A stretch of DNA of 6,399 nt from Desulfobacteraceae bacterium (GTDB lineage: Bacteria; Desulfobacterota; Desulfobacteria; Desulfobacterales; Desulfobacteraceae): assembly GCA_003354055.1 (NCBI GenBank), contig PIVQ01000432.1, positions 1 to 6,399 on the forward strand, read 5' to 3'. This document shows, piece after piece, positions 6,304 to 6,399 of this stretch. The translations under genes and the position numbers were made by a program. Under the pieces are notes generated by a model, which was not told the DNA's origin, searched no databases, and worked only from the letters and a program-made list of their open reading frames with translations. The stretch's first letter is position 1. Every line of letters starts with the position of its first letter.

Positions 6304-6395
6304 GAGCGGCGTGCGGGGCGGAAGATTTCATGGACTGAAATCTCCGGTCCGCTCGCTTCTCAGACGGTCAGGACGACCGGATGAGATTTAGCGAA
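6304..6395 (-). repeat. Structured intergenic repeat, right copy (inverted relative to 1012-1103)
   Basis: Read on the minus strand, this segment matches 1012-1103 in block order and spacing: CGCTA near one end, the shared 16-mer (6365-6380), the shared 13-mer (6328-6340), then ACGCCGCTC (6304-6312 on this strand). Sequence between blocks has diverged. The DNA turns GC-rich at about 6270 after the AT-rich tail of the island, and the repeat continues to nearly the window edge, so its true outer boundary is not visible. No gene is seen from 6219 to the end. Confidence 0.62.
6323..6343. other. Hairpin inside the right repeat
   Basis: AGATTTCA (6323-6330) and TGAAATCT (6336-6343) are perfect 8-bp inverted arms around TGGAC. 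The left repeat carries the same loop but only a 3-bp TCA/TGA remnant of the stem (1070-1080). Together with the CGGTC-AGGAC-GACCG hairpin at 6365-6379 it gives the element two adjacent stems with five-base loops. Confidence 0.55.
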
Positions 6396-6399
6396 GGCC

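Overview
The window reads as two unrelated blocks joined at about position 1120-1140. The left block (1-1117) looks like native chromosome. It holds the 3' end of a Crp/Fnr-family transcription regulator, then a complete small flavodoxin-family gene, both on the + strand and both favouring C-ending codons, followed by a GC-rich structured intergenic repeat. The right block (about 1121-6260) is AT-rich. It is filled almost entirely by one 1548-codon gene that prefers A/T-ending codons, and it ends against a second GC-rich repeat at the right edge of the window. The regulator and flavodoxin pair suggests an anaerobic or facultatively anaerobic Gram-negative bacterium, perhaps a Desulfobacterota member. 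That is inference from gene type only; no rRNA or marker gene is present.

Left block: the regulator fragment has the end of a cNMP-binding-type beta barrel, the dimer-helix region and a clear C-terminal helix-turn-helix. Between it and the flavodoxin lies a perfect 7-2-7 palindrome, TTAACAAATGTTAA at its core. It has the geometry of Crp/Fnr-family operators and equals the textbook PrfA-box pattern TTAACANNTGTTAA. It sits about 40 bp upstream of the transcription start predicted from a TATAAG -10 element, the classic class II activator position. The simplest model is that the upstream regulator activates the flavodoxin gene.

Right block: the large gene encodes a tripartite protein. It has an N-terminal restriction-endonuclease-like nuclease (E17, D49, Q63-x-K65), a STAND/NACHT-type P-loop ATPase (GGAGAGKS at 291-298, Walker B ending D360, SSR at 401-403, FCHQSYLDY at 556-564) and roughly 950 residues of mostly helical, HEAT/TPR-like C-terminal sensor. 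This is the architecture of Avs-type antiviral ATPases, in which a C-terminal sensor recognises a phage protein and releases the N-terminal nuclease. It stands alone, with no partner gene in view apart from a doubtful 44-codon ORF just after its stop.

The single-gene island is bracketed by two diverged copies of a roughly 92-bp structured repeat (1012-1103 and 6304-6395) in inverted orientation. They share an exact 16-mer and an exact 13-mer at nearly identical spacing, and each copy carries two hairpins with five-base loops. Whether these repeats are dispersed chromosomal elements that happen to flank the island or part of how it moved cannot be decided from this window.
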